Assembly: GCA_001485605.1 (NCBI GenBank)
Contig: FAON01000013.1
Location: 62,001-126,000 of the forward strand
Direction: 5' to 3'
DNA length: 64,000 bases
Source of the DNA: Candidatus Kryptobacter tengchongensis
GTDB taxonomy: Bacteria > Bacteroidota > Ignavibacteria > Kryptoniales > Kryptoniaceae
How positions within the stretch are numbered: the first letter of the stretch is position 1; every line of letters starts with the position of its first letter. Below the pieces are notes generated by a model. The model was not told the DNA's origin. It did no database searches and saw nothing but the letters and a program-made list of their open reading frames with translations. Both the position numbers and the translations under genes were made by a program. Below, in pieces: positions 26,767-36,034 of the stretch.

Positions 26767-28402
26767 ATCAATTTTTAACCTTGGGAAAGCGTTCGGCGAT
26801 GCAATAAAGCCTGAAGAAATTTTAAAGGTTTCAATTTTATCTATTATGGGGAAGTTAAAACTTAACAAAGTCGCCGGATTTATCTTTTCAGGCGATAAAT
26901 TTAAACAGGTTTATTCAAACGGCATTGAGATTGACAACGAATTTAGTCTGAACCGTTTTGAAGTGCCATTAAAATTGGTAAGGTTAAAACCACGCACAAT
27001 TGAAAAATTTCCTCAAAAATTACAACGCTTCATCAGAAAGAACAGTTTTGATTATATCCTCCCTATAAATTGGATTCCACCTCAAAAAAAGCAAAACAAC
27101 TATGCTCTCGGCGTAATTTTCATCAAAGCAGGTCGTAAAAATTTTACGAAGGCAGAACTTGATTATATTAATTTTGTTTTAAACTTTACAGCAATCTCTC
27201 TTAAAAATATCCTCTCACTTGCTGAACTAAAGAAAAATGTCTATAACTTAACTATTCTCAACGAATTTATGTTAAGCGTTCTATTGAAAAAAAGCGAGGA
27301 GGAAATTTTCAACTCCCTTGCGTTGATTTTAATGGGACATTTCAGGATTAAAAATGTTGGAATTGTTAAGGTTGAAAACGGGATGATAAAAACCTTTTCC
27401 CTGCCCCAAAATCAAACTTTTCCAACTAAATCCATCAAAAAAATTTTAAAATTGAAAACCTCAACAATTTCGCCGTCAAAAATAAACATTAAAAATTTTT
27501 CTCTCGCCATCGTCCAAAGTTCGGTAGATGGTGAAAGAAATTATGTATTGTTAATTGGTGGGAAAGGAAAAAAACAATTTAAAACAGAGGAAATAGACTT
27601 AATCAGGTCATTTCTCGCATCATCTATAAATGCAGTAGAAAATCTTAAAATGTTAAGTCTTGAGTATGACATGAAACTTGCGTACGAGATACAGAAAAAT
27701 CTTCTCCCGACTACACTGCCAAAAGATGAAAGAATTGACATATACGCTGTGACGATACCTTCAAAACTTGTAAGCGGTGATTATTACGATGTTATTAAGA
27801 TAAATAATGACGAGTTTATAATCGTCATAGCAGACGTATGCGGGAAAGGCGTGTCTGCCTCACTTTTGATGTCAAATCTCCAAGCCTCGCTCAAAAGCAT
27901 CTTGCTTTTCACAGATGACCTTAAAAAAGTGGTCAATCTACTAAACAAAATTGTTTTACTTAATACGCCAATTGAACAATTTATAACATTTTTTATATGC
28001 AAGTTAAATTTAAAAAACTTTGTTTTAGAATATGTCAATGCGGGACACAATCCGCCTGTCTTGTTAAGTGGCGACAAGGTTAAATTTCTTGAAGAGGGTG
28101 GAACTGTGCTCGGGGTATTTGAAAGCAAATATAAATCTAAAAAAGTTAAAATTAATCCCGGGGATTTACTCTTCCTTTACACAGATGGAGTTACAGAAGC
28201 TGTGAATATGTCTGGAGTCGAACTTGGAATTGATAAAATTATCAAAGTAATTAAAGCGCATAGAACTTTGAGTGCAAATAAAATTATTGATGAAATCAAC
28301 AAGTTAATCAGCAACTATGCATACAGTATAGAACAACTTGATGATATTACAATGGTTATTGTGAAGTTTTTGATTAGCCAAACCAAAGAGAAAACAAAAT
28401 GA
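26735..28402 (+). CDS. Soluble GAF-SpoIIE (PP2C) serine phosphatase
   Basis: 555 residues, no membrane segments. Two GAF-like regions (about 5-155 and 160-305) precede a PP2C/SpoIIE phosphatase domain with SGDYYDVIK, IADVCGKGVSAS, NAGHNPPVLL, FLYTDGVTEAV and LDDITMVIV. It is the second phosphatase in a module that already has a membrane-bound one upstream, so two inputs may act on one STAS protein. It overlaps the kinase gene by 32 nt and ends the plus-strand operon. No terminator hairpin is seen before the convergent gene 76 bp away. Confidence 0.9.
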   Translation: MKALEAIFTLESIFNLGKAFGDAIKPEEILKVSILSIMGKLKLNKVAGFIFSGDKFKQVYSNGIEIDNEFSLNRFEVPLKLVRLKPRTIEKFPQKLQRFIRKNSFDYILPINWIPPQKKQNNYALGVIFIKAGRKNFTKAELDYINFVLNFTAISLKNILSLAELKKNVYNLTILNEFMLSVLLKKSEEEIFNSLALILMGHFRIKNVGIVKVENGMIKTFSLPQNQTFPTKSIKKILKLKTSTISPSKINIKNFSLAIVQSSVDGERNYVLLIGGKGKKQFKTEEIDLIRSFLASSINAVENLKMLSLEYDMKLAYEIQKNLLPTTLPKDERIDIYAVTIPSKLVSGDYYDVIKINNDEFIIVIADVCGKGVSASLLMSNLQASLKSILLFTDDLKKVVNLLNKIVLLNTPIEQFITFFICKLNLKNFVLEYVNAGHNPPVLLSGDKVKFLEEGGTVLGVFESKYKSKKVKINPGDLLFLYTDGVTEAVNMSGVELGIDKIIKVIKAHRTLSANKIIDEINKLISNYAYSIEQLDDITMVIVKFLISQTKEKTK

Positions 28403-28478
28403 AGTCAAAGTTAAAAATCCCAATATAATTGATTTTGAAGAATAGCATTTAAATATCTGCTTGCGAGAAGATAGAAAT

Positions 28479-29609
28479 TTACTTCTTAAAGATGATTTTA
28501 TAGATTTTATCATCCCCTGGCTGTGGATTTCCACGACCATCCCTGTTGCTTGTTAAGATATACAAATTGCCATCTGGTCCTTCTACAACATCTCTTAACC
28601 TTCCAAACTTTCCCCTCCTATTGTCAAACGCGAACCATCTTTCAATCCTCATGACTTTATATGATTTTCCTAATTTTTGCAATTTAATTTTTATTAACGC
28701 TTGACTTCTCAAAGTTGCAACAAATAGATCACCCCTATAAAAAGTCATTCCAGATGGTGGCGTAGCATCTTTCCAAACAATGATAGGATCTATATAATCC
28801 TTTTCACCTGCAGCACCAATTACCCTGGGCCAACCATAATTTCCACCCTTGATAATCACATTAATCTCATCGTGCCCAAAACGACCATATTCACCTGATG
28901 GTCCATGTTCGGATTCAAATAAATCTCCCGTCTCAGGATGCCAGGCTAATCCTTGTGGATTTCTGTGACCATAGGAGTAAATTGGAGAGTTGGTAAATGG
29001 GTTATCGTTAGGTATCTCTCCATCAGGCGTTAATCTCAAAATTTTACCATTAAGTGAATTTAAATCTTGTGCGAGCTCCCCCTTAAAGATTTCACCTGTT
29101 GTGATGTAAAGCATTTTATCAGGACCAAACTTTATCCTTCCACCATTATGAAACCTTGCCCCAAGGATGCTGTCAATTATAACCTTGTCAAAAATTCCAT
29201 TCTCTCCATTGTCTTTGATTCTAATGACCCTGTTAAATATCTTACCATCTTTTGTTTCATATGTATACATTGCGTAAATATACGGCTTTTGGGGAAAATC
29301 CGGATGAACTGCAAGTCCCATTAGTCCACCTTCACCTATATGCTTTACATCAATTGTCATATATGGTTCAGAAAGCAACTTCCCATTTTTAATAAGCCGA
29401 ATTCTACCGGGTCTTTCGCTTACCAAAGCTCTTCCATCGGGAAGGAAAACAAGCGACCAAGGAATTTCAAGATTATCAATCCATACACTTACGCTGACAT
29501 TATCACCATCGGGGAGGTAAATATCTTCAACTTGCTGCGGTTTTTGTCCAACAATTTGAAAACATGAAATAAAGAAAATTAAGCTTAAGCTGTAGATAAC
29601 TAATTTCAT
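28479..29609 (-). CDS. PQQ-dependent sugar dehydrogenase (soluble aldose dehydrogenase type)
   Basis: 376 residues with a short signal peptide ending near SCFQIVGQ. It fits the soluble glucose/sorbosone dehydrogenase six-bladed propeller: LEIPWSLVFLPDGRALVSERPGRIRLI, GLMGLAVHPDFPQKPYIY, ARFHNGGRIKFGPDKMLYIT, YSYGHRNPQGLAWHPETG and ESEHGPSGEYGRFGHDEIN. Family members oxidise aldoses in the periplasm with pyrroloquinoline quinone. Whether this organism makes PQQ cannot be judged here. The gene stands alone, convergent with the phosphatase operon. Confidence 0.9.
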   Translation of the reverse strand: MKLVIYSLSLIFFISCFQIVGQKPQQVEDIYLPDGDNVSVSVWIDNLEIPWSLVFLPDGRALVSERPGRIRLIKNGKLLSEPYMTIDVKHIGEGGLMGLAVHPDFPQKPYIYAMYTYETKDGKIFNRVIRIKDNGENGIFDKVIIDSILGARFHNGGRIKFGPDKMLYITTGEIFKGELAQDLNSLNGKILRLTPDGEIPNDNPFTNSPIYSYGHRNPQGLAWHPETGDLFESEHGPSGEYGRFGHDEINVIIKGGNYGWPRVIGAAGEKDYIDPIIVWKDATPPSGMTFYRGDLFVATLRSQALIKIKLQKLGKSYKVMRIERWFAFDNRRGKFGRLRDVVEGPDGNLYILTSNRDGRGNPQPGDDKIYKIIFKK

Positions 29610-29755
29610 TGGAGTTGTTTTTTTTGAGAAGTTAAATAAACATAGTTAAAAAATCAAAATTGAAAATCTTGAACTATCGTGGGCATGAAAAAGCGCAGCG
29701 AAGATTTTTTTACAAACCAAGGCTTATTGTTAACTTTTTTAAAGCTTTGAAAAAC

Positions 29756-29784
29756 TTGCTTTTTTTAGATTAGTTAATTATATT
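29756..29784 (+). promoter_or_regulatory. Promoter of the tRNA-Asp gene
   Basis: TTGCTT (29756-29761), a 17-nt spacer, and TATATT (29779-29784). The tRNA begins 17 nt after the -10 element. The same spacing and the same -10 hexamer precede the tRNA-Gly/tRNA-Glu pair. Confidence 0.6.
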
Positions 29785-29801
29785 TATAACTGGTTTTTAT
29801 T

Positions 29802-29875
29802 GGAGCCGTGGTGCAATTGGTTAGCACGCCAGCCTGTCACGCTGGAAGTTGCGGGTTCGAGCCCCGTCGGCTCCG
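29802..29875 (+). tRNA. tRNA-Asp (GTC)
   Basis: 74 nt cloverleaf. The acceptor stem is GGAGCCG/CGGCTCC with discriminator G. The anticodon arm CCAGC-CTGTCAC-GCTGG gives anticodon GTC. The T arm is GCGGG-TTCGAGC-CCCGT, with one wobble pair. The 3' CCA is not encoded (GCA follows). It lies on the plus strand between two minus-strand genes. Confidence 0.97.
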
Positions 29876-29910
29876 CAAAAATAAAAAGGGCGGGTTGAAA
29901 ACCCGCCCTT
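29876..29910 (-). terminator. Terminator after the multiheme cytochrome gene
   Basis: A perfect 11-bp stem, AAGGGCGGGTT/AACCCGCCCTT (29886-29910), with a GAA loop. On the minus strand it is followed by TTTTTATTTTT. The hairpin is symmetrical and may also end the plus-strand tRNA-Asp transcript, where GTTCTTATT follows. Confidence 0.88.
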
Positions 29911-29930
29911 GTTCTTATTAAGTCAATCCC

Positions 29931-31781
29931 TTATCTTACAAGCACCATCTTCTTTGTAGCAACAAAATCCCCAGCCTCTAATCTATAGAAATAAATGCCA
30001 CTTGAAACATATTCACCGTAATCATTTTTACCATTCCATTCCACTCTATATAAACCAGCCTCATACTCTTGTCCATCAATCAATGTTTTAACCACTTTTC
30101 CAGTTAAATCATAAATTACAAGTTTGACATTAACTCTCTTCGGAATCGCAAACTCAATCGTTGTCGTTGGGTTAAACGGATTTGGATAATTTTGAAATAC
30201 TTCAAATTTAGAAACAATGCTTGCAATTTGCTCAACTTTCGTCGGCCACCACATTCTGAAATAAAACCACAAAGAATCAGCCAATTGAATATCAGTTGCC
30301 TCCGTCCAATCAGTTAAATTTGCATCCGTTGGTACACCAAAGTTTGGTATGTTACCTGTTGGATTCCTATGACAGCTTGCAGCGCAAGAATTTAACATGC
30401 CCTTCGTTGGAGTTGTAACCGTTCTATAATCAAGTGTTTTCTTTGGTGAAATCACTTCAAATGTATGACTATGTATGTCATAAGCCTTAGCTGTTGTCGC
30501 TGTTTTCGCCATATGGCATTTTGAACACCTGCTTGTGCCCCCAGTATTGTTTCTATTCTCAGGGTCATAGGAATGATGCGTATGCCTGCTTACAACAGAG
30601 GCAATTGTATCTCTGTTAGCAACTGGATCCATAATCATAGCCCTTGTTAAACCAGCAAATGGACCATATCCAGCGTGGCAAGCTAAACAAAGCGTGTTAT
30701 CATTATTCTTTGTTTTTATCCAAATATAGTTCCCACTTTGATCACGAACATACAACGAATCAACTACTTGATGTGGATTGCTTGTAACTTTGTGGGGATT
30801 GTGACATTCAAAACAAGTAACTTTATGATATGGATTTGAATAATGCTTTGACTTTAAAAGATCATTATATTGCTGGTGATGCTGCCTTGAAGTATAATTA
30901 TCTGGCCAAAGCCCTGGATTATGAATTATATAAAGTCCAAGGCTATCCCCAGGAATGTAACCTTTATTGTTTGTTTCATCCCATGGGTATTCATGAGTAC
31001 GATTATTACTTGAGCCTCTGAAATGGCATTGACCACAAACTTCAAGCTGCCTTTCATATGATAAATTTTTAGGATTGATTATTTTTGTTTTGTCCCCGGT
31101 AGAAGCATGATCAGACCCTGGACCATGGCAACTTTCACACCCAATTATCATATCATTGATACTATTGTTATTAGCCCACTTTGCAATCCAAAATGTATCG
31201 GCTTGAGAGCTTACATATTTTGTTATATTAAGTCCAGTTACATGACAACCCGCACAATTTTTATCATATGACTTAGCTCTAAAAGAATTAGTTTTTGTTG
31301 ACTTTAATGTTCCGTCACTATTAAACCAATTACCTGGGTTATAACTAGTCCAGTTGCCCGTTGAATTATCAAGATATCCCTTCAAATTCCATTGAATTGG
31401 GAGCATATAATAACTGCTATCAATTTTTACAAGATATCTTTGCTTCCACCCAAAACCATACACATAGGCAATTTCATACTCAACTGAGTCACCAGAGCTT
31501 GGCACAAGCTTCGCATACCATTTTGAACCATCAGTTCTTAAACGAACCAAAGCATTACCATAAGAAGAGCCCATTGAAACAGTTTGAGTAAAGTCCCCAC
31601 GAACAGTCTCGGAAGTGGGCAACAGATGAATCTTTGCATGAAGCGTTTGCTTATAATCCTTTGCGACTGGCTTAACATAAGCATGACAAGTTAAACACCT
31701 ATCAGTTCCAACATAAGATTGTGAAAAAACTACCCCATAAATTATAGTTAATAAGCCCAAAATTAAAAGCACCCTATTCAT
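29931..31781 (-). CDS. Multiheme c-type cytochrome with T9SS sorting domain
   Basis: 616 residues. After a signal peptide come seven canonical CXXCH haem sites with histidines at 33, 180, 219, 253, 327, 369 and 423. There is also one CX3CH site (Cys466-Cys470-His471, CAASCH). The last 85 residues are a T9SS domain (QNYPNPFNPTTTIEF, IYDLTGKVVKTLI, SSGIYFYRLEAG, final KKMVLVR). Haems would be attached in the periplasm and the protein then moved to the surface, where it could handle electrons or a nitrogen or sulfur substrate. No enzyme active site is recognised. It is monocistronic with a strong terminator; GAGAGG precedes the ATG. Confidence 0.93.
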   Translation of the reverse strand: MNRVLLILGLLTIIYGVVFSQSYVGTDRCLTCHAYVKPVAKDYKQTLHAKIHLLPTSETVRGDFTQTVSMGSSYGNALVRLRTDGSKWYAKLVPSSGDSVEYEIAYVYGFGWKQRYLVKIDSSYYMLPIQWNLKGYLDNSTGNWTSYNPGNWFNSDGTLKSTKTNSFRAKSYDKNCAGCHVTGLNITKYVSSQADTFWIAKWANNNSINDMIIGCESCHGPGSDHASTGDKTKIINPKNLSYERQLEVCGQCHFRGSSNNRTHEYPWDETNNKGYIPGDSLGLYIIHNPGLWPDNYTSRQHHQQYNDLLKSKHYSNPYHKVTCFECHNPHKVTSNPHQVVDSLYVRDQSGNYIWIKTKNNDNTLCLACHAGYGPFAGLTRAMIMDPVANRDTIASVVSRHTHHSYDPENRNNTGGTSRCSKCHMAKTATTAKAYDIHSHTFEVISPKKTLDYRTVTTPTKGMLNSCAASCHRNPTGNIPNFGVPTDANLTDWTEATDIQLADSLWFYFRMWWPTKVEQIASIVSKFEVFQNYPNPFNPTTTIEFAIPKRVNVKLVIYDLTGKVVKTLIDGQEYEAGLYRVEWNGKNDYGEYVSSGIYFYRLEAGDFVATKKMVLVR

Positions 31782-31925
31782 TTTAACCTCTCTAATTTTG
31801 TTTTTACTTCAGGATTAAAAATCATCAAAAACAATGCCAGTGAAAAAATTGAAATTTTAATACGGTAAAATTAATTTATTTTGAGATTTGTGGCAATATA
31901 CAACAAAATAAGTTAGATAATAAGT

Positions 31926-32945
31926 TCAAATTTTAGACAAAATTTGCTCCTGACTTTGTATAAATCTGACATGTTTTTTAAGCGCAAAATAAAAACCAAA
32001 TAAACTATTTGTTATATACCCAACCCCATGTGTTAACACAGCATACCCTAATGCAATTTCATGCTGTATGCTGTAAAGTTTAATCAATGTCCCAGTTATA
32101 AATGAATGATAGCTTCCCATTCCCCCTGGAGTTGGAAGAATAAAGCCAACCGTTGAGACGACGAAAATAACAAGGGCTGTAAAAAAACCAATTTTCTCCC
32201 TATCAATTTTAAAAGCAAATAGTGGAACATATGCTGCGAAAATATAACAAAGATAAATCAAGAAACTTAACACAATCACTTGCTTATAAACCCCTTTATG
32301 TCTTAAGGCTTCAAAGCCAGAGATGAAGTTTCCAAATGTATTTTCAAACTTTTCAGCTAATTTTTTACTGAAAATTCTAATAAATTTACCTAACAGAGAA
32401 GCAAATTTTCTTTGCCATATTAAAAGAATAAAAATTAAAATGATAAGCAATCCTATAATTAAGGCGCTGAACAAAGCCACTTGACCAAGCCATGGATAAT
32501 GCTTTTCAAAAATTTTTTTGTTCCATAACATTGCTACACCAAAAAAGAAAAGTGAAAAAATTATATCAAGGACACGCTCAAGTAAAACGCTTGCTAAACC
32601 TGATGCTTTTGAGATTCTCTCATCACTGCTTAAAGTATATGCCTTCACTATTTCCCCTGCACGAGGGAATATATTATTCGCAAAATAACCGATCATCGTC
32701 GCTTCAAAAAAATGAAGAAAAGATGTATCAGATTTAACAGGTTTTAAAAGATATTTCCACCTCAACGCTCTGAATAAATGCGACATCAAAAGTATAATGA
32801 ACATTATAAAAATATACAGATAATTAACATTTGCGAAGACATTTAAAAATTCCGTCCAATTAATCCCCTTAAAAGCAAAGTAAATAAAAATAACCGCAAT
32901 CAACACACTAAAAGCAAACTTCAAAAACCTTGCGAAATTTAACAT
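31926..32945 (-). CDS. Flippase-like/lysylphosphatidylglycerol synthase TM-domain protein
   Basis: 339 residues from the ATG at 32945; the longer frame begins with TTG at 32957. About eight membrane helices match the LPG-synthase transmembrane family (PF03706/UPF0104): SHLFRALRWKYLLKP, IGYFANNIFPRAGEIVKAYTLS and LLERVLDIIFSLFFFG near the N-terminal half, and PTPGGMGSYHSFITG late. Relatives flip or modify lipids in the inner membrane. The soluble aminoacyl-transfer domain is absent, so aminoacyl transfer is unlikely. It follows lolA by about 20 nt. Confidence 0.85.
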   Translation of the reverse strand: MLNFARFLKFAFSVLIAVIFIYFAFKGINWTEFLNVFANVNYLYIFIMFIILLMSHLFRALRWKYLLKPVKSDTSFLHFFEATMIGYFANNIFPRAGEIVKAYTLSSDERISKASGLASVLLERVLDIIFSLFFFGVAMLWNKKIFEKHYPWLGQVALFSALIIGLLIILIFILLIWQRKFASLLGKFIRIFSKKLAEKFENTFGNFISGFEALRHKGVYKQVIVLSFLIYLCYIFAAYVPLFAFKIDREKIGFFTALVIFVVSTVGFILPTPGGMGSYHSFITGTLIKLYSIQHEIALGYAVLTHGVGYITNSLFGFYFALKKHVRFIQSQEQILSKI

Positions 32946-32964
32946 CAAATAACTCAATTTGTTT

Positions 32965-33597
32965 TTACCTTAAATCCACAACCTTTACATCTGATGGGAT
33001 AGAAAATTTAAATAAGCTATCATCAACGCCGGAATTTATTTTTAAACTTTTCACGATGTATGTTGTGGTAGTGCCGTTTATATCAGTTACTTCAACCCTC
33101 GCTATGCTCAAATCTCCCTCAACTACCCACATCTTTGCTGATTCAATTGGCGAGTCGTCATTTTTGGGAGTCAACTTGAGAATGGTAATTCTTTTATCAT
33201 TAACTTTTTCAGTTTTTAAAACAAGTGGGATATATTCATCTGAAATTGAAAGAAGGAATTTATCTGGTGATAAAGCATTTCGGTCTTCTTTATATTTATC
33301 AATTATCACCTGTTTATTAACTTTTGAATAGAGCCAACTTGTATTTCCATCTGTTACAATAATTTGCTGCTCTGTTTCAATTCTGTACTTGTTTGATCTT
33401 TTGAAATAAAGAGTCCCTGAAAAGGTTTGTTCAAACTTTGACATGCCATACTTAACTATTTGCTCAAATTTCACAACAGCATCATTTATTCCCGAATATC
33501 TTTTCTTCAACTGATCAACGATTTCTTTTCCTGATTGTGAAAACAAAATTCCATTAAATAAAACCAAAAGAATGAAATTTTTAAAGCAAAATTTCAT
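32965..33597 (-). CDS. lolA: LolA-like outer-membrane lipoprotein carrier
   Basis: 210 residues with a signal peptide (ending ILFSQSG). LolA moves lipoproteins through the periplasm to the outer membrane. The sequence fits the LolA fold: IVDQLKKRYSGINDAVVKFEQIV, GTLYFKRSNKYRIETEQQIIVTDG, TSWLYSKVNKQVIIDKY and a late VKSLKINSGVDDSLFKFSIP with a final DVKVVDLR. It sits directly after ftsK (5 nt), a common arrangement in the Bacteroidota/Chlorobi group. Its cargo could include the LPP20 lipoprotein encoded elsewhere in this window. Confidence 0.88.
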   Translation of the reverse strand: MKFCFKNFILLVLFNGILFSQSGKEIVDQLKKRYSGINDAVVKFEQIVKYGMSKFEQTFSGTLYFKRSNKYRIETEQQIIVTDGNTSWLYSKVNKQVIIDKYKEDRNALSPDKFLLSISDEYIPLVLKTEKVNDKRITILKLTPKNDDSPIESAKMWVVEGDLSIARVEVTDINGTTTTYIVKSLKINSGVDDSLFKFSIPSDVKVVDLR

Positions 33598-33602
33598 AAC
33601 CT

Positions 33603-35969
33603 TTATCTACTTTTTATTTGTTTTAAAATCTCCTCAAGTTCAATTTCACTTTCAACTAAAACTTCCCTTGCTTTATTTCCTTCCATAGGCGGACCAACTA
33701 TTCCCTCTCTTTCAAGCTGATCAACAATACGTGCTGCTCTTGCATAACCTATCTTTAACTTTCTTTGCAACAAAGAGGTTGAAGCTTGTTTATACCTTAC
33801 GACAATTTTCGCAGCCTCCTCAAAAAATTCATCAAATTCACCCCCAGCACTGATTTCAATTCTCTGTTTTTCTAACACCGATGGAAGCTCATAAGGTTTA
33901 TCATACCCAGGCTGAGAAGCTATATAATCAACGATCCTTTCAACTTCTTCAGCGGAGACAAAAGCGTTTTGAATTCTTATGGGTTTCGTTGCACCAGCTG
34001 GAAGATAAAGCATATCCCCACTTCCGATTAATTGTTCGGCTCCATTCATGTCAAGAATTGTCCTTGAGTCAACCTTTGAAGCAACCTGATAAGCAATTCT
34101 GGTTGGGAAATTTGCCTTGATTAACCCAGTTATAACATCAACCGAAGGTCTCTGTGTTGCAATCACCAGATGGATACCCACACCTCTTGCAAGTTGCGCA
34201 AGTCGTGTGATCGGTTCCTCAACATCTCCCGCTGCAACAAGCATCAAATCGGCAAGCTCATCAATTATAACTACAATATAAGGCAGCTCATAATGTTGAG
34301 TTTCTTCGGTGCTTTTAATTTTCCCTTGCCTTACCTTATCGTTGTAATCTTGAATGTTCCTTACACCAGCTTTTGAAAACTTATCATACCTCTCGTTCAT
34401 CTCAAGAACTAAACTTTTCAAAGCAAGGACAGCGTTTTCAGGCGTAGTTATTATCTCCTCATCAACATCAGGACAAACAGCGAGATAATGATTGACAAGT
34501 TTACGATAGTTTACAAGTTCAACTTTTTTGGGATCTATGATCACAAATTTTATCTCAGAAGGTAAAAGTTTATAAAGCAAACTTACAATAATTGTATTTA
34601 TCCCAACGCTTTTACCCGAACCAGTTGCTCCACCAATAAGAAGATGTGGCATCTTTGCAAGATCATCACAATAAATCTCACCAGTTATCGTTTTCCCCAT
34701 TGCTATAGGAAGAACGCCGTTGAAATTTTTAAACTCCGGAGAATCAATAACATTTCTAATTTTAACAATTGAAGGTTTACGATTTGGAATTTCAATTCCA
34801 ACTGTTCCTTTCCCTGGCATTGGAGCAATAACCCTTATCCCACGAGCTGCAAGCGCAAGAGCTATGTCATCAGCAAGTGAAACAATCTCTCTCACTTTAA
34901 CATCAGCTGCTGGAACTATCTCATAAAGAGTGACAACTGGTCCAGGCGTTATGCTTATCCTTTCAATTTCAATGTCAAAGTTTGCAAGTTTATTCCTCAA
35001 AAGCTCTGCATTCATGCTGAGTTCCTCCTCATCAGCAACCATCTCGTTATCTCCAGGGTCAAGTAATTCAACAGGAGGGAGTTTAAAGTCAAGTTTCTTG
35101 CTTTGTTGCTTTCTTGAGGCTTCTCTTTCCTCAACTTTATCCCTCTTTTTCTCTTCGGTCTCTTCAATTTTCTCTTTCGGCTTTCCTTCAACCTCTAACT
35201 CAAGAGCTTTTGTTTCAGGTGTGGAAATCACAACTTCGGTTTGCTTTTGAACTTGAGTAATTTCAGGTTTTAAAACCTTAACATCTGATGGCTTTTTCTT
35301 CTTCGGTTTCAAATTCAAAAAGAAAGCCGAAATCTTTTCCCCAATACTTATTGCGACATCATAAAAGTTAACTTCCACAATAAAACCAAGAAAAATCAAA
35401 AAAGAAACAAGTGTTATAAACATGCTTCCAAGCCCCCCGAAAAGCTTTATCATAACATCAGCTACATAAAGTCCAACAATCCCGCAAATTTCGCTTTTAA
35501 ATTCTTCAGTTCCAAAGATAAGTTTCAAATTTCCAAGAAATAGTGACGAAAGAAAAGAGAAGAATAAAAGATAAAATGTCCATTTTACAAGTTTGCCTCT
35601 ATCTTTATTAAAAAACAAAAATAAACCCCAAAAAATTAAAATGAAACCTAACAGAATTGAGCTATATCCAAATGTATAATTTATCAAAAAGTAGGAAACT
35701 TTTGCTCCAACGAAACCAAGCCAGTTATGAGTCCGCTCAAGTTTTTCCCTTACCTGTTCATCTCCTGTTAATATCTTCCCAATTTCTGAAATTGAAACAA
35801 GATTCGCTTGATCCTTCGGAGTGTATGAAAGGATGCTTAAAATTAAAACAAAACCAAGAATAAAAATCAAAATTGAAAAACCTATCCTGTGCTTTGTTAA
35901 AAAACTTTCACCTTTTGAGTGATTCTTCCTTCTCTTATACTCAATATTTTTTGACTGTAAAGCCATCAT
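33603..35969 (-). CDS. ftsK: DNA translocase FtsK/SpoIIIE
   Basis: 788 residues. FtsK pumps DNA at the division septum so that chromosome termini are separated. About four N-terminal membrane helices (to about residue 215) are followed by a charged Lys/Glu linker, then the motor: the Walker A motif GGATGSGKSVGIN, the Walker B region YIVVIIDELADLM and ATQRPSVDVITG. The C-terminal winged-helix gamma domain (YKQASTSLLQRKLKIGYARAARIVDQLEREGIVGP region) reads oriented DNA signals. It is upstream of lolA in one unit. Confidence 0.96.
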   Translation of the reverse strand: MMALQSKNIEYKRRKNHSKGESFLTKHRIGFSILIFILGFVLILSILSYTPKDQANLVSISEIGKILTGDEQVREKLERTHNWLGFVGAKVSYFLINYTFGYSSILLGFILIFWGLFLFFNKDRGKLVKWTFYLLFFSFLSSLFLGNLKLIFGTEEFKSEICGIVGLYVADVMIKLFGGLGSMFITLVSFLIFLGFIVEVNFYDVAISIGEKISAFFLNLKPKKKKPSDVKVLKPEITQVQKQTEVVISTPETKALELEVEGKPKEKIEETEEKKRDKVEEREASRKQQSKKLDFKLPPVELLDPGDNEMVADEEELSMNAELLRNKLANFDIEIERISITPGPVVTLYEIVPAADVKVREIVSLADDIALALAARGIRVIAPMPGKGTVGIEIPNRKPSIVKIRNVIDSPEFKNFNGVLPIAMGKTITGEIYCDDLAKMPHLLIGGATGSGKSVGINTIIVSLLYKLLPSEIKFVIIDPKKVELVNYRKLVNHYLAVCPDVDEEIITTPENAVLALKSLVLEMNERYDKFSKAGVRNIQDYNDKVRQGKIKSTEETQHYELPYIVVIIDELADLMLVAAGDVEEPITRLAQLARGVGIHLVIATQRPSVDVITGLIKANFPTRIAYQVASKVDSRTILDMNGAEQLIGSGDMLYLPAGATKPIRIQNAFVSAEEVERIVDYIASQPGYDKPYELPSVLEKQRIEISAGGEFDEFFEEAAKIVVRYKQASTSLLQRKLKIGYARAARIVDQLEREGIVGPPMEGNKAREVLVESEIELEEILKQIKSR

Positions 35970-36034
35970 CTAAAAACCAAATTCTTTAAAATTCTCTTTA
36001 AAAAATTACTCAAAAAACTTCTTTATTGCAACAC

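Noticed and set aside
28403-28478. Terminator between the convergent phosphatase and sugar dehydrogenase genes
   Set aside because: No inverted repeat with a stable stem is visible in the 76 bp.
31497-31515. Sigma-54-like match TTGGCACAAGCTTCGCA on the plus strand
   Set aside because: Spacing is right, but it lies inside the multiheme cytochrome gene on the opposite strand with no gene downstream in its direction.
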